Shown here piece by piece: positions 47,284 through 58,166 of a stretch of 64,000 bases of DNA. The notes below the pieces were generated by a model. The model was not told where the DNA came from and ran no database searches. It saw nothing but the letters and a program-made list of their open reading frames with translations. This DNA is from Rotaria macrura (Eukaryota; Rotifera; Eurotatoria; Philodinida; Philodinidae). The position numbers and the translations under genes were made by a program. The stretch spans positions 1 through 64,000 of the forward strand of contig OENT01000783.1 in NCBI GenBank assembly GCA_900239685.1, written 5' to 3'. The number at the start of each line of letters is the position of its first letter. Positions within the stretch are counted from its first letter, which is position 1.

Positions 47284-49988
47284 TGTATTGACTTAATTCA
47301 TTGACTATATTCAAAATAATCATTTTGTAGTTTGCTTAATGAGCATTAGTATTGCAAGCGAAAATACACAATTCAATCAATTGTCGATAAAAAGAAAAGC
47401 TAGCATCAATAAGCTGATTGATCATCCATGCACGTACAATTTTAGTTGCATCGATGAAAATCAGACACATATTTTTTATTCGATAATATGTTAAGCTCGA
47501 ATTAAAATAGTAGAATAATAAACATTTAGCAAGAGATCATGAAAGTCATCAATCGACACGGCTTAACGTAATATTTAAAATCTTTTTTTTTTCTCACCGT
47601 CTAGGAAATACTCAACAACTGATGTGAAAATTTAGGGGCAAGGAACATAATATAACTACACTATCGAAACCAATCGACGAACTCACCAATTCAAACAGTC
47701 AACTTTTGCCATAATAAATTACAACAGAGAAGTTCACATATGTAGAAGTTTCTAACAGCAAAACATACAACTGAATCAAATAAAAGTCAATGGAAAAACT
47801 CTGAATACGCCGAAATTTGGTTGTTGAATTTCATTCGAAAAATTTTAAAAGGATTTTTTGTTTTCATTCAAAGAACACGTCCATAGTTCGAACCATAACA
47901 CTAATACATATAGAATTCAATGAAAAAATTAATTTCAAATATGACTTTCTATCAGTACGAAGAGAATAATTAACAAAATGTTCTCATGATTCGATATGTT
48001 GTGCAAATTTATAAATCTATTTTCTGATGAATTCATTCTGAATCGATCTTATATCTCTCCAAAATCTAACATCACTGCAACTTTGTTCTTTTCAACAAAT
48101 ACTTTCATTGCCAATCGGTTTCGATTTCTACGTTACATAATTTGATACAAATTTTCAAAAACAAAAAATTGAAATCGATACTTATTCAATCGAGTATGAA
48201 GTTCAGATGAAATAAATCATTTTCATTAGAAAATCATTCATATAATCACGATGATAAAACAAGTGTTTTAAAATCTAATTATTGCTCAAAATCAAGTGAG
48301 AGATACTCATTCATATTATTATAATACGATTAGTCATAAGTCATAACAACAGAATGAGATATTCAATTTAGCATTTGATGCCATGTAAGTTAACATGAAA
48401 GCATTGTTGTGTACTCAAAAAGTGAGTACACTACTACAATCGGCCAGTGTGTCCGTCCGTTTATTCGATAACTCTTCACAATTACATTCGATTGAGTTGA
48501 AATTTTGTGCACAGAATTGTCTCATCAATATCTAGGTCAAGTTCGAAGATGAGAAGGATCCGTCGAGAAATAGCTGAGTTATTGAAAAAATTGTCATTTT
48601 TCACCAAGCAATCCCTGAGGGGAGGTAAAGGGATTTTTTCAAAAAAAACTTTTTTCTCAGAATTATCCACAACTTATGTAAAATGACTCAGTTTTTAACG
48701 CTGATTCCGAATCTGATATTAGTTTTGAACCAAATCGTAGTTTTCTAACAAAACATTGACTGAAAAGGTCTCAAAATACACAAAAACTGCATCCCGAAAC
48801 TAAATTGCATAGATATGTTTCAGTTGGCCAGTAGTGTTGGGATTTACCAAATACCTGGTTCTGTAGCTATTTGAAAGGACTATCGAAAGGTAAAAACCCG
48901 AAGTCAATAGATATTAATATTGGCCAAGCAATCCCTGAGGTGGGGTACAGGGATTTTTTCAAAAAAAAAATCTTTTTTCTCAGAATTATCCACAATGCAT
49001 ATAAATCGACTCAGTTTTTAACGCTGATGCCGAATCTGATATTAGTTTTGAACCAAATCACAGCTTTCTAACAAAACATTGGCTGCAAAAAGGTCTCAAA
49101 TGCACAAAAACTGCATATAGAAACAAAATTGCCTAGATATGTCTGAGATGATCAGTAGTTTTGGAGTTTCCCAAAAAGGTTTACCAAGATACTTCATCCG
49201 TGCACACATTCTAGAATGACTGATTTGTCTCATTCACTTTTTGAAGTACACATAACTCTCGGACATAAGTCCGAAGTTTCCGCATTTATTTTTTTTTATG
49301 ATTAGTTTTATTGCAACGACATAGATTACGAAGAGATTTTAAAATTCAGAGTTTGTTTTTGAATCATCAGAATGACGATGTGAAAACTAAAACGGAATTT
49401 CTTATCCGATGTGTGGAAATACTTTCAAGTAAATGAAAGTTTGGGTGTAACTATATATTTGAAAGATAGAATAGAAATCGTCTATGCATCGTTCTTTCGT
49501 ATACATCGAAAAATACTCACTATTTCATTTTTACTATTCCTAATCTTATGATATTTTCTTTTGATTCTATAGGTTTTGATTCTTACGATGCTCTTAATTC
49601 TTTGATACGTACTACTTCGATGGACCAAGATCATCCATCGAAAAACGTTCTGTTACAATACTCAAGAATTTTACTAACCTAATATTCTTTACATCATAAT
49701 GTGTCATAGACAGATTGGGAATATGTTCGATATCTATGCAACGTATAAATATGATTTTTACTATTGAGCTTCAGATGAAAAATTAATAAATGGAAAAAAA
49801 ACACAAACTATATGTATGTTTACTGTGTTATAGCATATGAGAATGGTATAGATATCGCGCATGTCACACATTTCGGACAGCGTAAGGTTCAAAAACGGCA
49901 ATCATCTACACCAACTTCCTTTGGATTTATTTAAAAAACAGAGTGACCTCCGTTGAAATAAACTGGACAAAGAAAGTAGATATGAACG
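47284..49988. other. Intergenic with a tandem duplication
   Basis: AT-rich, no gene recognised. It contains the direct repeat pair at 48606-49170, described separately. The frame 48482-48670 (minus) arises within the first repeat. Confidence 0.5.
48606..49170 (+). repeat. Two-copy direct tandem repeat, period about 322 bp
   Basis: 48606-48848 and 48926-49170 share 'caagcaatccctgagg', 'cagaattatccacaa', 'ctgatattagttttgaacc' and 'ctaacaaaacattg' in the same order and orientation, at roughly 85-90% by eye. The 77-bp spacer contains a partial third segment. No coding frame is conserved between the copies. Confidence 0.8.
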
Positions 49989-50510
49989 TCACTGATTCAA
50001 AAGCGTTGTTGATTGACACTTCATCTCATTTATATTGTTCAATTTCGCTTGAAGTTTATCGAGTGGCTCGATGAACATTTGAGTAACAAGCTGTTCAGTT
50101 CGAAGTGCATGTTCATCAAGTAAACGCTCAACTCTGGCTCCATTGTTTTTGCTAATATCAGTCCATAACTGGTTGATAAGTGTACGCAACTCATTTAAAA
50201 TATCTCCAGATAGACTTTGAATGTTATGAATAACAGGAACCATATTTTTCAATAAATCTTGATAGAGTTTCATTTTAGCAGCATAGTTAGGATCTGATGA
50301 ATTCGGTCGAGCACTTCTTATCTTCTCGCGTAGATCATTGATATTTGTTGTAAATGTTTCTCTAAGTTCACCGATCATTTCATCGACAAATGCGTCTAGC
50401 TGTTGTGCATCGAGTGATGACAAATCTGGTTGACGTCTACCGTGTTTTAGTTTCAATACCAACGTTTTGAGCTTTGAGAATTTCTCGTAAATTGGCTGTG
50501 TGATGGTTAG
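49989..50510 (-). CDS. Helical-family protein A (C-terminal exon)
   Basis: One open exon of 174 codons including the stop, starting at a splice acceptor (TTCTTTAG before 50510) in phase 0. It opens LTITQPIYEKFSKLKTLVLKL, which aligns with GTITIVVKKSKPLILKL at the start of the last exon of protein D. The rest is almost wholly helical: DEMIGELRETFTTNINDLRE, then a SARP(N) turn, then KMKLYQDLLKNMVPVI and INQLWTDI. The family core (acidic helix, R-A/G-R-P turn, 'Y..(L/F)L' helix, hydrophobic-aromatic helix) is shared with the three neighbours. Earlier exons should lie above 50511 but I could not identify them. An internal ATG at 50462 would give 157 aa. No known domain and no known function. Confidence 0.65.
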   Translation of the reverse strand, partial: LTITQPIYEKFSKLKTLVLKLKHGRRQPDLSSLDAQQLDAFVDEMIGELRETFTTNINDLREKIRSARPNSSDPNYAAKMKLYQDLLKNMVPVIHNIQSLSGDILNELRTLINQLWTDISKNNGARVERLLDEHALRTEQLVTQMFIEPLDKLQAKLNNINEMKCQSTTLLNQ

Positions 50511-50996
50511 CTAAAGAATAATCAGGAAAAGTGTGTGTACTTCGATCAAGAATAAAAACCATTAGCTCCAACCACTACCAGACTAGTTGTGCTAAATATA
50601 TGTCTTGATTCGAAAACCTATCAGTCATTCTATCGTGTTTCTTAGTTTTAGATTGCTGCTAAGTGGCTGAAATAGTCTGCCTGCCAGAAAAATGTGTTTT
50701 GGAGATGATGAAAGGACCGAACACAATGAAAGCATCTCACTTTACCGTTAAAGACGATTGATCATATTGAAGATTTGCAGCTCTGGCTCCATGTTGTATG
50801 TTGGGATTCGATAGATTATCCTGATTTCGAGTCTATTAAATATTTAACAAAAAACTTAATGAGCACGTCGAAGAATAAGACTCAAATGAATAGTTACAGC
50901 AGAGTTGTGGGAGGACATTACAGCTATTGGTATCTGAAACAAAAGCAGATCTTTGTTAATAGGTTCAAGGACTATATCGTCAGCGAAAAGAGAAAC

Positions 50997-51452
50997 TTAT
51001 GGTTTAAATAAAAAATGAATGAACTCATTGAATGCATCGCGAATAGTTTCAAGAATACAGATGACTGTTTGTGCTCTGTCAACAATCAATTGAACAATCG
51101 TTTTGATCATATCGATAACTTTCTTGAAAATAGTATCAACCCATCTAGTCACCCGTTGAACACCAGTCGATGAACTTAACAAAAACTTTTTGTATTGTTC
51201 CATGCGAACCGTATATTCAGGATGCTGTTCATCTGTTGGACGTCGTCCTTTGATTTCCTCACGCATTTTGTTGAGACGCATAGTGACATCAAAAGCAAAT
51301 CGATCTAACTCATGACCGATATGCTGCTCGAGAGTTGTTGTACTGAAATCATCGCGATTATCGGCTGTTGTCTCGATAACATCCTGAAGAGCTCGTGCAC
51401 GAGTTTCTATGTAAGACCGCAGTGGGGCTTCATGTGTATCAGCAAAATTCAT
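50997..51452 (-). CDS. Helical-family protein B, 151 aa
   Basis: A single open frame from ATG 51452. N-terminal helix APLRSYIETRARALQDVIE, then the family core: LDRFAFDVTMRLNKMREEIK, GRRPTDEQHPEY turn, RMEQYKKFLLSSSTGVQRV. It ends in a strongly amphipathic tail rich in Ile, Val and Phe (WVDTIFKKVIDMIKTIVQLI ... FIHFLFKP) that could lie on a membrane or bury in a helical bundle. The 5' flank (51455-51690) is repeated twice more to the right, each time followed by a dead start of the same gene. The function is unknown. Confidence 0.7.
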   Translation of the reverse strand: MNFADTHEAPLRSYIETRARALQDVIETTADNRDDFSTTTLEQHIGHELDRFAFDVTMRLNKMREEIKGRRPTDEQHPEYTVRMEQYKKFLLSSSTGVQRVTRWVDTIFKKVIDMIKTIVQLIVDRAQTVICILETIRDAFNEFIHFLFKP

Positions 51453-51453
51453 C

Positions 51454-52026
51454 CTTTATCAAGTGAGTATGAGTACTTCGTTTCGATCTAAAATGAAATA
51501 ATGGCTCATATCAACATTTCATGCAATAATGACGATTTATAAAGGTAAATATGGTATGTTTTTTCCTATTTCTGAATAGACAATAATATTCACCGACTAA
51601 TTAGGGTTTTTTCCTGTATCTATCCAGACTGAAAATCTGAATCATGCATTCACTGCTCAAACTAAAACATCTGATTTCATTCTTTCACTCTTTCAAGCCC
51701 GTCCGCAGTAAACACAAATGCACATGCACGTATGTAGGTTGCCAATAACCGAATAGGCATGTGCATTTGCGTTTACTGCTGACGGGCGTGAGAGATAAAA
51801 AAAACGAAAAATAAAGATTATACTGAGGAGTCAATGCATGACTCGTACTTTTAGTCTTGTTAGATATAGGAAAAAACCCTAATTAGTCGCTGAATATGAT
51901 TATTTATTCAGATAAAGATAAAAACGTGTCATATTTACCTTTATAAATCGTCATTATTGCATATAATGTTCATATAAGGTAATTCTTTCGTTTTAGATCG
52001 AAACGAAGTACTCACTTGATAAACCA
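51454..52026. repeat. Large imperfect inverted repeat (duplicated 5' flank of helical-family genes)
   Basis: The left arm (about 51454-51690) and right arm (about 51800-52026) are reverse complements through 'tttatcaagtgagta', 'cgtttcgatctaaaatgaaa', 'gacgatttataaagg' and 'ggaaaaaaccctaattag'. The loop (about 51695-51790) is itself a palindrome around 'catgcacgtatgtaggttgcc'. The arms are the promoter and 5' leader of protein B and of a dead paralogue, arranged head to head. A third, directly oriented copy of the left arm runs 52247-52400. Confidence 0.85.
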
Positions 52027-52131
52027 TGAGTGTTGTGGATACGCAAGAAGCTCCGCAGCGTTCTTACATGGATACTTGTGCATGAGCTCTTTCGATGTGA
52101 TCGGGAGAAGAACTAAAACTGGTGAAAATTT
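52027..52131 (+). pseudogene. Dead 5' end of a helical-family paralogue (plus strand)
   Basis: ATG 52027 follows the duplicated leader. The first codons (MSVVDTQEAPQRSYMDTCA) align with the start of protein B (MNFADTHEAPLRSYIETRA), but codon 20 is TGA. Nucleotide similarity continues briefly ('gagctctttcgatgtgatcg' against 'gagctcttcaggatgttatcg') and then stops where the opposing fragment begins. No downstream domain remains. Confidence 0.75.
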
Positions 52132-52244
52132 CAGCGCAAATGCTCTCGAATAGCAAGTTGAGGGTGAGTCTCATCCAGACGATATCTGACCCAAGTCTGG
52201 ATGAAAGAATGCAGCTGCGCTACATTTGTATCCACAACACTCAT
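52132..52244 (-). pseudogene. Dead 5' end of a second helical-family paralogue (minus strand)
   Basis: On the minus strand ATG 52244 starts MSVVDTNVAQLHSFIQTWVR and reaches TGA at codon 38. Its 5' flank (52247-52400) is a copy of the leader of protein B. It converges on and abuts the plus-strand fragment 52027-52131, so two truncated starts face each other. Confidence 0.7.
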
Positions 52245-52847
52245 GATTTATCAAGTGAGTATTTCGTTTCGATCTAAAATGAAAGAATGCCTCATATCAA
52301 CATTTCATGCAATAATGACGATTTATAAAGGTAAATATGGTATGTTTTTTCCTATTTCTGAATAGACAATAATATTCACCGACTAATTATGATATTTTCC
52401 TACATCTACCAAGACTAAAAGTTTGAATTATAGAAGGACTGTTCAGGCTAATGCATCTCTTTTCATTCGTTCTGTCTATCACTCTCAGGCAATAACTAAA
52501 TGTGCGTATCAATTCGGTTTTTATCTAAAGACACAGGTTTTAGAACCGAATCGTTCTTGTGATTGTTATTACAAAACAATAGAGTATGAAAAACCAGAAA
52601 TGATAACAGAGATACTGCCTAATTATTTTCCGATGTATAGGTATGATCAACCAAAAGACACACCTATCCACATGATACAATCTATCATGTGAAGTCTTTA
52701 TCATCAAGAACTAATGATAGTGAGATTCAATTTGGAGTCAATGAACATTGTTGTTACATGCAACGTTTCTTATGAGATTAAAGAAAAGTATATTTTTTAG
52801 TACATTTGTTTCTGTTTTTTGTTGTAGATTCTATTCTTGATTGATAA

Positions 52848-53282
52848 ATGTTGACCTTTCCATCATCTAATGAATATTATAGGTCAGAAATAGGAAAACT
52901 TTTTATTCAAAATGTTGACCTTATGGAGGAAGAAGTGAATAAGGTGGAGCAAAAAGATGATGCCGATGCAGCAGAAATACTTTTAGATGAGGCATGTGAT
53001 CAATGCGTGAAATCTGTGAACAATTTTATGGAAAATTTGAAGAAAGATGTCAAAAGCAAGCGTGCTATGTGTAAAACCCCCGAGGACATTCAAAAATATA
53101 AGTCATTTGTTGGGGCCACTGCAGAAAGTGTTCGTTCAACCCAAGGACTGTTTGACACAATATTCGCGCGTATTCGCAAGATTGTTGAAACGGTAGGGAA
53201 TTGGATTCGAACAGGTACCAAGTGGATCGCAGACACCATTAAGAGTGCTTTTCAAAGCATTCGAGATATAATTAATAACTAA
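52848..53282 (+). CDS. Helical-family protein C, 144 aa
   Basis: A single open frame from ATG 52848. The core aligns with protein B: CDQCVKSVNNFMENLKKDVK, then a polar turn (SKRAMCKTPED), then YKSFVGATAESVRSTQGLFD. The C-terminal amphipathic tail (TIFARIRKIVETVGNWIRTG, then TKWIADTIKSAFQSIRDI) matches the WVDTIFKKVIDMIKTIV tail of protein B. A TTGTAG acceptor-like site 20 bp upstream suggests a spliced leader exon. An AATAAA signal follows at about 53337. No known domain. Confidence 0.7.
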   Translation: MLTFPSSNEYYRSEIGKLFIQNVDLMEEEVNKVEQKDDADAAEILLDEACDQCVKSVNNFMENLKKDVKSKRAMCKTPEDIQKYKSFVGATAESVRSTQGLFDTIFARIRKIVETVGNWIRTGTKWIADTIKSAFQSIRDIINN

Positions 53283-53431
53283 ATTTTTTTCGATCATTTT
53301 CTACGTCTTACTCTCTTTAAAATAATTATTTAAAACAATAAAGATGTTGCTCTCATTACACAAGTTACTTAGTCTTCAATGTACTTTTCATATCGTTTCA
53401 GAAACATTCTTTATTTATACTCAATACCAAC

Positions 53432-55149
53432 ATGAATTCACAAACTAATTATATGGATTCGACATCAGATAAATTGAACAGTGTCAACAGTGCAGTACCG
53501 GCAGCAGTAAATATTTCCGTCGATCTTCTTTTAAATTGTAAAATTAACCCATACTTCCGTTCGGGTTCTATAGAATGAATCAACACCTGAGAAAGATCAA
53601 ATTTCATCAAATCATACTTATGAGGTAAATACAGACTAAGAAATTTTTTAACTAAGCTACTGTTGAGAACCTATCGATCGATTTCAATGATTTTCTATGC
53701 AAATACTTAATCAGTTAATGGGTAATATTGAAGAACGTGTGCGAATCACCATTCGACAAGATTTCTTATTGTAAACTTAATTTTCCTTTTCACAAATCGT
53801 GGGAGTTATGACAACTAAATGAAATTTATATCATGAAAAATCTTAAAGATGATTGGTCGGAAACGATGCATATCAAAATCTCTTGACTTTAGAGACCGAA
53901 GAAACATTTTCAAAACAATATAAAATAGAAAGAAAAAACATGGCCAATTATAGAATTTCAGAGAAAGGGATATTATAGTAGACAGAATTGATCCATAATA
54001 ACTATCTCTTCCGTGAGAAAAGCCATATGGTCTTTTCTATAATAGATTTTCATGAAATTCGTTCCGATGATAAACCCCATGATGAATTTTGTCCGCACCT
54101 AGTGATTCCAACTCACAAGACAAGAGCTATGAATCTGTTCAATTCTATCACATTATTGCATACTAATAAAAATGAAAGATCATCTGCTTTCACTGTAGTT
54201 GAGTTCGTTTCTCTGTTTCAATCTTGGAACTGACTGTTTGTTTCGAGAGCCGAACGGGAAGCAAGTATTACAGAATGTTAATTACGATGCTAAACGACCA
54301 TTCCCTTATATGAAATTCGATTTACAACATTAATCAACGAAGTCGTTTCTTTCAGGATCCACTTACAACGACGGGAAGTCACAACTCAGCGTTGATAGCA
54401 GATTCACCACAGGTTTCGAATATAAATGCTGCGGTAAGATTATTTTTTTCATTAAATCGAATTTTTTGTTTCAAATATTGCTCGGTTTCTAGAGAGGATA
54501 TGCTGGAGGACATGAAAACATAATGAATAATCTTGCAAATGTACGCTAACTTGCTGGAGCTCTATACATTTTCTAATCGGTTTTCTCTCTTAAGGGAACA
54601 ATTACAATTGTGGTGAAAAAGTCAAAGCCTTTGATTTTGAAATTGCGAAATCCTGAGCACAGTTGGCTTATATTTGGGAAAGCAAGGAAGCCTCAAGATG
54701 ACATCGAACAGATGATTGATGAGCTAGGCGACGAATTGATTATGTACATTACAAAAGAGGTGTGTAACATTCGAGATGAAGCAAAACGAGCACGTCCTTG
54801 TCCTGGCGAAGAGCATTATGAGAGTAAAATGCTCGTTTATCATGAATTAATTGCATACATAACCCAAATTATTAAGACGCTGACGCAAGTGTTAGACCAT
54901 TCATTGAACGAATACGTTAAACTTATTGATCAACTCTGGGACAATATTCAACGTTCTGAGAATGAGAACGAGGTGCAGCAGTATGTTCAACAGTTTCTAA
55001 ATCAATCACAGCAAATATTCAATGATGCTGTGTTAGAGAACATGGAACCACTATTCAAGGCCATTGAGGACAATTGGAACGCATTAACACAAAAATCGAG
55101 TGGATCCGAGAAACAAGATATTGGATTTTGCTTTTTGGATGCTTCATGA
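53432..55149 (+). CDS. Helical-family protein D, five exons, about 268 aa
   Basis: Exons 53432-53506, 53574-53624, 54356-54433, 54493-54540 and 54595-55149, all phase 0 with GT-AG borders. The first four encode a Ser/Asn/Thr-rich, probably disordered N-terminus with a short glycine-rich RGYAGGHEN segment. The last exon opens with a beta-strand-like TITIVVKKSKPLILKLR, then the helical core (DDIEQMIDELGDELIMYITK, KRARPCPGEEHYESKM turn, LVYHELIAYITQIIK, KLIDQLWDNI). Protein A shares this last-exon layout closely. Protein D is the best model for the full-length family. AATAAA lies directly after the stop (about 55151), and a foldback transposon begins 32 bp downstream. The function is unknown. 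Confidence 0.75.
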
Positions 55150-55180
55150 AAATAAATGAAAGAAAACTATGAATATATAC

Positions 55181-58162
55181 GGGTGTTTCCGCCAGCTTCC
55201 TCCCACCGTTTACAAAAGTATTTTTAAATCACGTTTTCATACTATCATCTGATAGAACTTTTCATTCTGATCATTTTTTGTCATAGGGTCGTAAAAGCTT
55301 TTCAGAGAAATAAGAGAGAAATCGAGGAAACACTGAAAATAAGGTTTTTTCACGAAAAATGCTGTGTTTTTCAGTTTTAAGACGATTTATCAATGAAGGA
55401 TACAATCAATTGAATTACTTATTAGACAGTCGTTGAGACTGATCGAAAAGCTTCAAAAAACTTTGTTTTTGAAGTTGTTTGGTCATTCGGCTATTTCACA
55501 GGACCCCTAAAACTTCAGTTTTCAAGGTACAAACGTTTCTTGAATATAACTCTTAAACCGAATTCTGTTATATATTGGCTCATACCGTTCGATAGAGCAA
55601 GCGCTCCTCTATCGAACCATCTGAACGGTTTTCGAGGGGAGTGAGATTTGGATCGAAAAATGCAAAAATTCCAAAAATGGATGAATTTTAGCGAAAACGG
55701 GCTCGTATTTCGGCACTAACTCCTATTTAACATTGCTGAAATGAAAAAGTGATAACATATTTAGAATCAGCATAAAAAATTGAATCTAGGAAGCCTTCTT
55801 TGCAGATTCCTCAGCACATGGGACTCATTTTCCTTGGTCAGTACTTAAATTTTCTGCCAATGGAAAACAGAAATTTTTGATAGTGAAAGTCTACTTGAAA
55901 AAACCAATCTGTAATTGATTAGATATGAATGAAAACCAACTATCCAATCGCTAAGTGCGTTCCCTTCCCTCTCAAGATGGTTTCTGCTAAAGATTAGTAT
56001 CCACCACCAGGTCTTCATCAGTCAATTTCACATCAATCTTGAATGTTTCAACGTTGGGGAGGATAAAACAAGTGTTTATCCTTATCACAGTTAGTGATAA
56101 ATGAAGATTCTGTAGGAGGTTATAGGTTTCTTCAGTAAGAATTCTTGTATTGAGTACAAATGCCAATTTTATGGGGTAGTCTTTTCGCGACCAGCGTTGG
56201 TATTTGCTAAGTGTTGACCCATCAATTAGGACGCTGGATTAGCAGGGATATCAGAAAACTTAGATCAAAAATAATGCGACCACGGTAATCTCAGCCACTT
56301 AAGGAATCGATTTGTGCAATTGCTGATGTAGAGGTGTGTCGACATCTGACGTTCTTCTATTCACGCAAGACAATATTGATGCTGACGGCGAGTTTGATTG
56401 ATATAGCCTCGAATTGAATAGCAATTAATGCAATATGTGTTATAGTAGCATAATAGAGAAATTTGCATTGATTTGATGATCAGTTAGTGATAAAACGTTC
56501 GTTGTTGAGTTGAACTAACGTCAATTTTCTGTACTTTGACCATCGACATACATCATTCCACCAGAATCTACCGTGATATTTCATTGCTAAGATCTTTTTC
56601 TATTGAATTTTGGATATTTTGTCTCATAACAGGTACCCCCCACACCTCCTACCCTCTCAGAATAAGAGGTCATGACGTTCTATCTAGAAACTTTACATCG
56701 ATTCTTGGAAGGTTGCCGCCTATCGCGGGCTATTTTTTTGATAGCGTTAGTCATGAAAACTAACGTTTTTTAATACGTTTTTGGCATTGAAGCAGGTATT
56801 TTAGAACTCAAATACCGAAAGTAAGTTTTTCGCTAGAAAAAAAAAAGTTTTTTAATTAAAAAACCTTCGTTTTCATGTTGTAAAAGCTAAAACATTCAGT
56901 GGATTTCTGAAAACACAATGACCTACATTTATTATAAGACCCTCTGAAATTTCTCTTGTGAGATGACCTCAAAATATATAGGATAACCCTCTATTCTGTT
57001 GAGAAGTGGGGGTATTAACAAAGACAATAACCAGTGAGAAACTGACGCGTTTCATCGATCATCGCATAAGTTTCCCTGAGAAGTCCTTCTGATTTACCAT
57101 TTGGTCTATAGTTCTCCCTTTGATGAATCGGTTTACAATCGAGCTTTGCATTACTAAAATGGGCAACAAGATGAAAGCACCACTCCATGAGAATGATAAA
57201 AAGCAAATGTTAATTCAATCTTACTGCCTTTGAAGATAAATGTCCGATATTTTATCGCTTTCTTTTCATTCATATTTCTACAACGCAATTTAGGAACTAT
57301 CCTTTAATCCACTCTACTAACTATTTATATGAAACTCAGGCATGAACCACATAATACGATCCAATCAACGATTCTATAGCATTGGTTAATAAATCGAGCA
57401 AAGAAAATATCCACTTTAAAATCATGGATGGTAGTTTCTGTATGTCATCAAGTAAAATGAGATTCTGGTCTCCAACGTTGAAACATTCAAGATTGATGTG
57501 AAATTGACTGATGAAGACCTGGTGGTNGCTGAGGAATCTGCAAAGAAGGCTTCCTAGATTCAATTTTTTATGCTGATTCTAAATATGTTATCACTTTTTC
57601 ATTTCAGCAATGTTAAATAGGAGTTAGTGCCGAAATACGAGCCCGTTTTCGCTAAAATTCATCAATTTTTGGAATTTTTGCATTTTTCGATCCAAATCTC
57701 ACTCCCCTCGAAAACCGTTCAGATGGTTCGATAGAGGAGCGCTTGCTCTATCGAACGGTATGAGCCAATATATAACAGAATTCGGTTTAAGAGTTATATT
57801 CAAGAAACGTTTGTACCTTGAAAACTGAAGTTTTAGGGGTCCTGTGAAATAGCCGAATGACCAAACAACTTCAAAAACAAAGTTTTTTGAAGCTTTTCGA
57901 TCAGTCTCAACGACTGTCTAATAAGTAATTCAATTGATTGTATCCTTCATTGATAAATCGTCTTAAAACTGAAAAACACAGCATTTTTCGTGAAAAAACC
58001 TTATTTTCAGTGTTTCCTCGATTTCTCTCTTATTTCTCTGAAAAGCTTTTACGACCCTATGACAAAAAATGATCAGAATGAAAAGTTCTATCAGATGATA
58101 GTATGAAAACGTGATTTAAAAATACTTTTGTAAACGGTGGGAGGAAGCTGGCGGAAACACCC
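55181..58162. mobile_element. 3-kb foldback DNA transposon with ~620-bp terminal inverted repeats
   Basis: The left arm (55181 to about 55812) and right arm (about 57530 to 58162) are nearly identical reverse complements, beginning GGGTGTTTCCGCCAGCTTCC and ending with its complement. I see only occasional mismatches. ATAC flanks both ends (55177-55180 and 58163-58166), a likely 4-bp target duplication. A further complementary block (56007-56062 against about 57468-57527) shows that the arms were once longer, with about 190 bp extra on the left. The interior (56063-57467) has no transposase motif, so the element is non-autonomous. It sits 32 bp past the stop of helical protein D. Confidence 0.92.
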
Positions 58163-58166
58163 ATAC

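Noticed and set aside
48606..49170. CRISPR-like array
   Set aside because: Only two long, diverged units exist, without short regular repeats and spacers. The window is eukaryotic.
50775..51011. 78-aa plus-strand frame between helical genes A and B
   Set aside because: It is antisense to the overlapping end of protein B, with no motif and no splice sites that would extend it.
52423..52692. 89-aa plus-strand frame after the third promoter copy
   Set aside because: It starts inside the repeated flank on the opposite strand to the promoter copy, shows no similarity to the helical family and has no splice or motif support.
56536..56763. 75-aa frame inside the 3-kb foldback element, considered as a transposase piece
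   Set aside because: No DDE-type motif or zinc-finger pattern, and no continuation in any frame.
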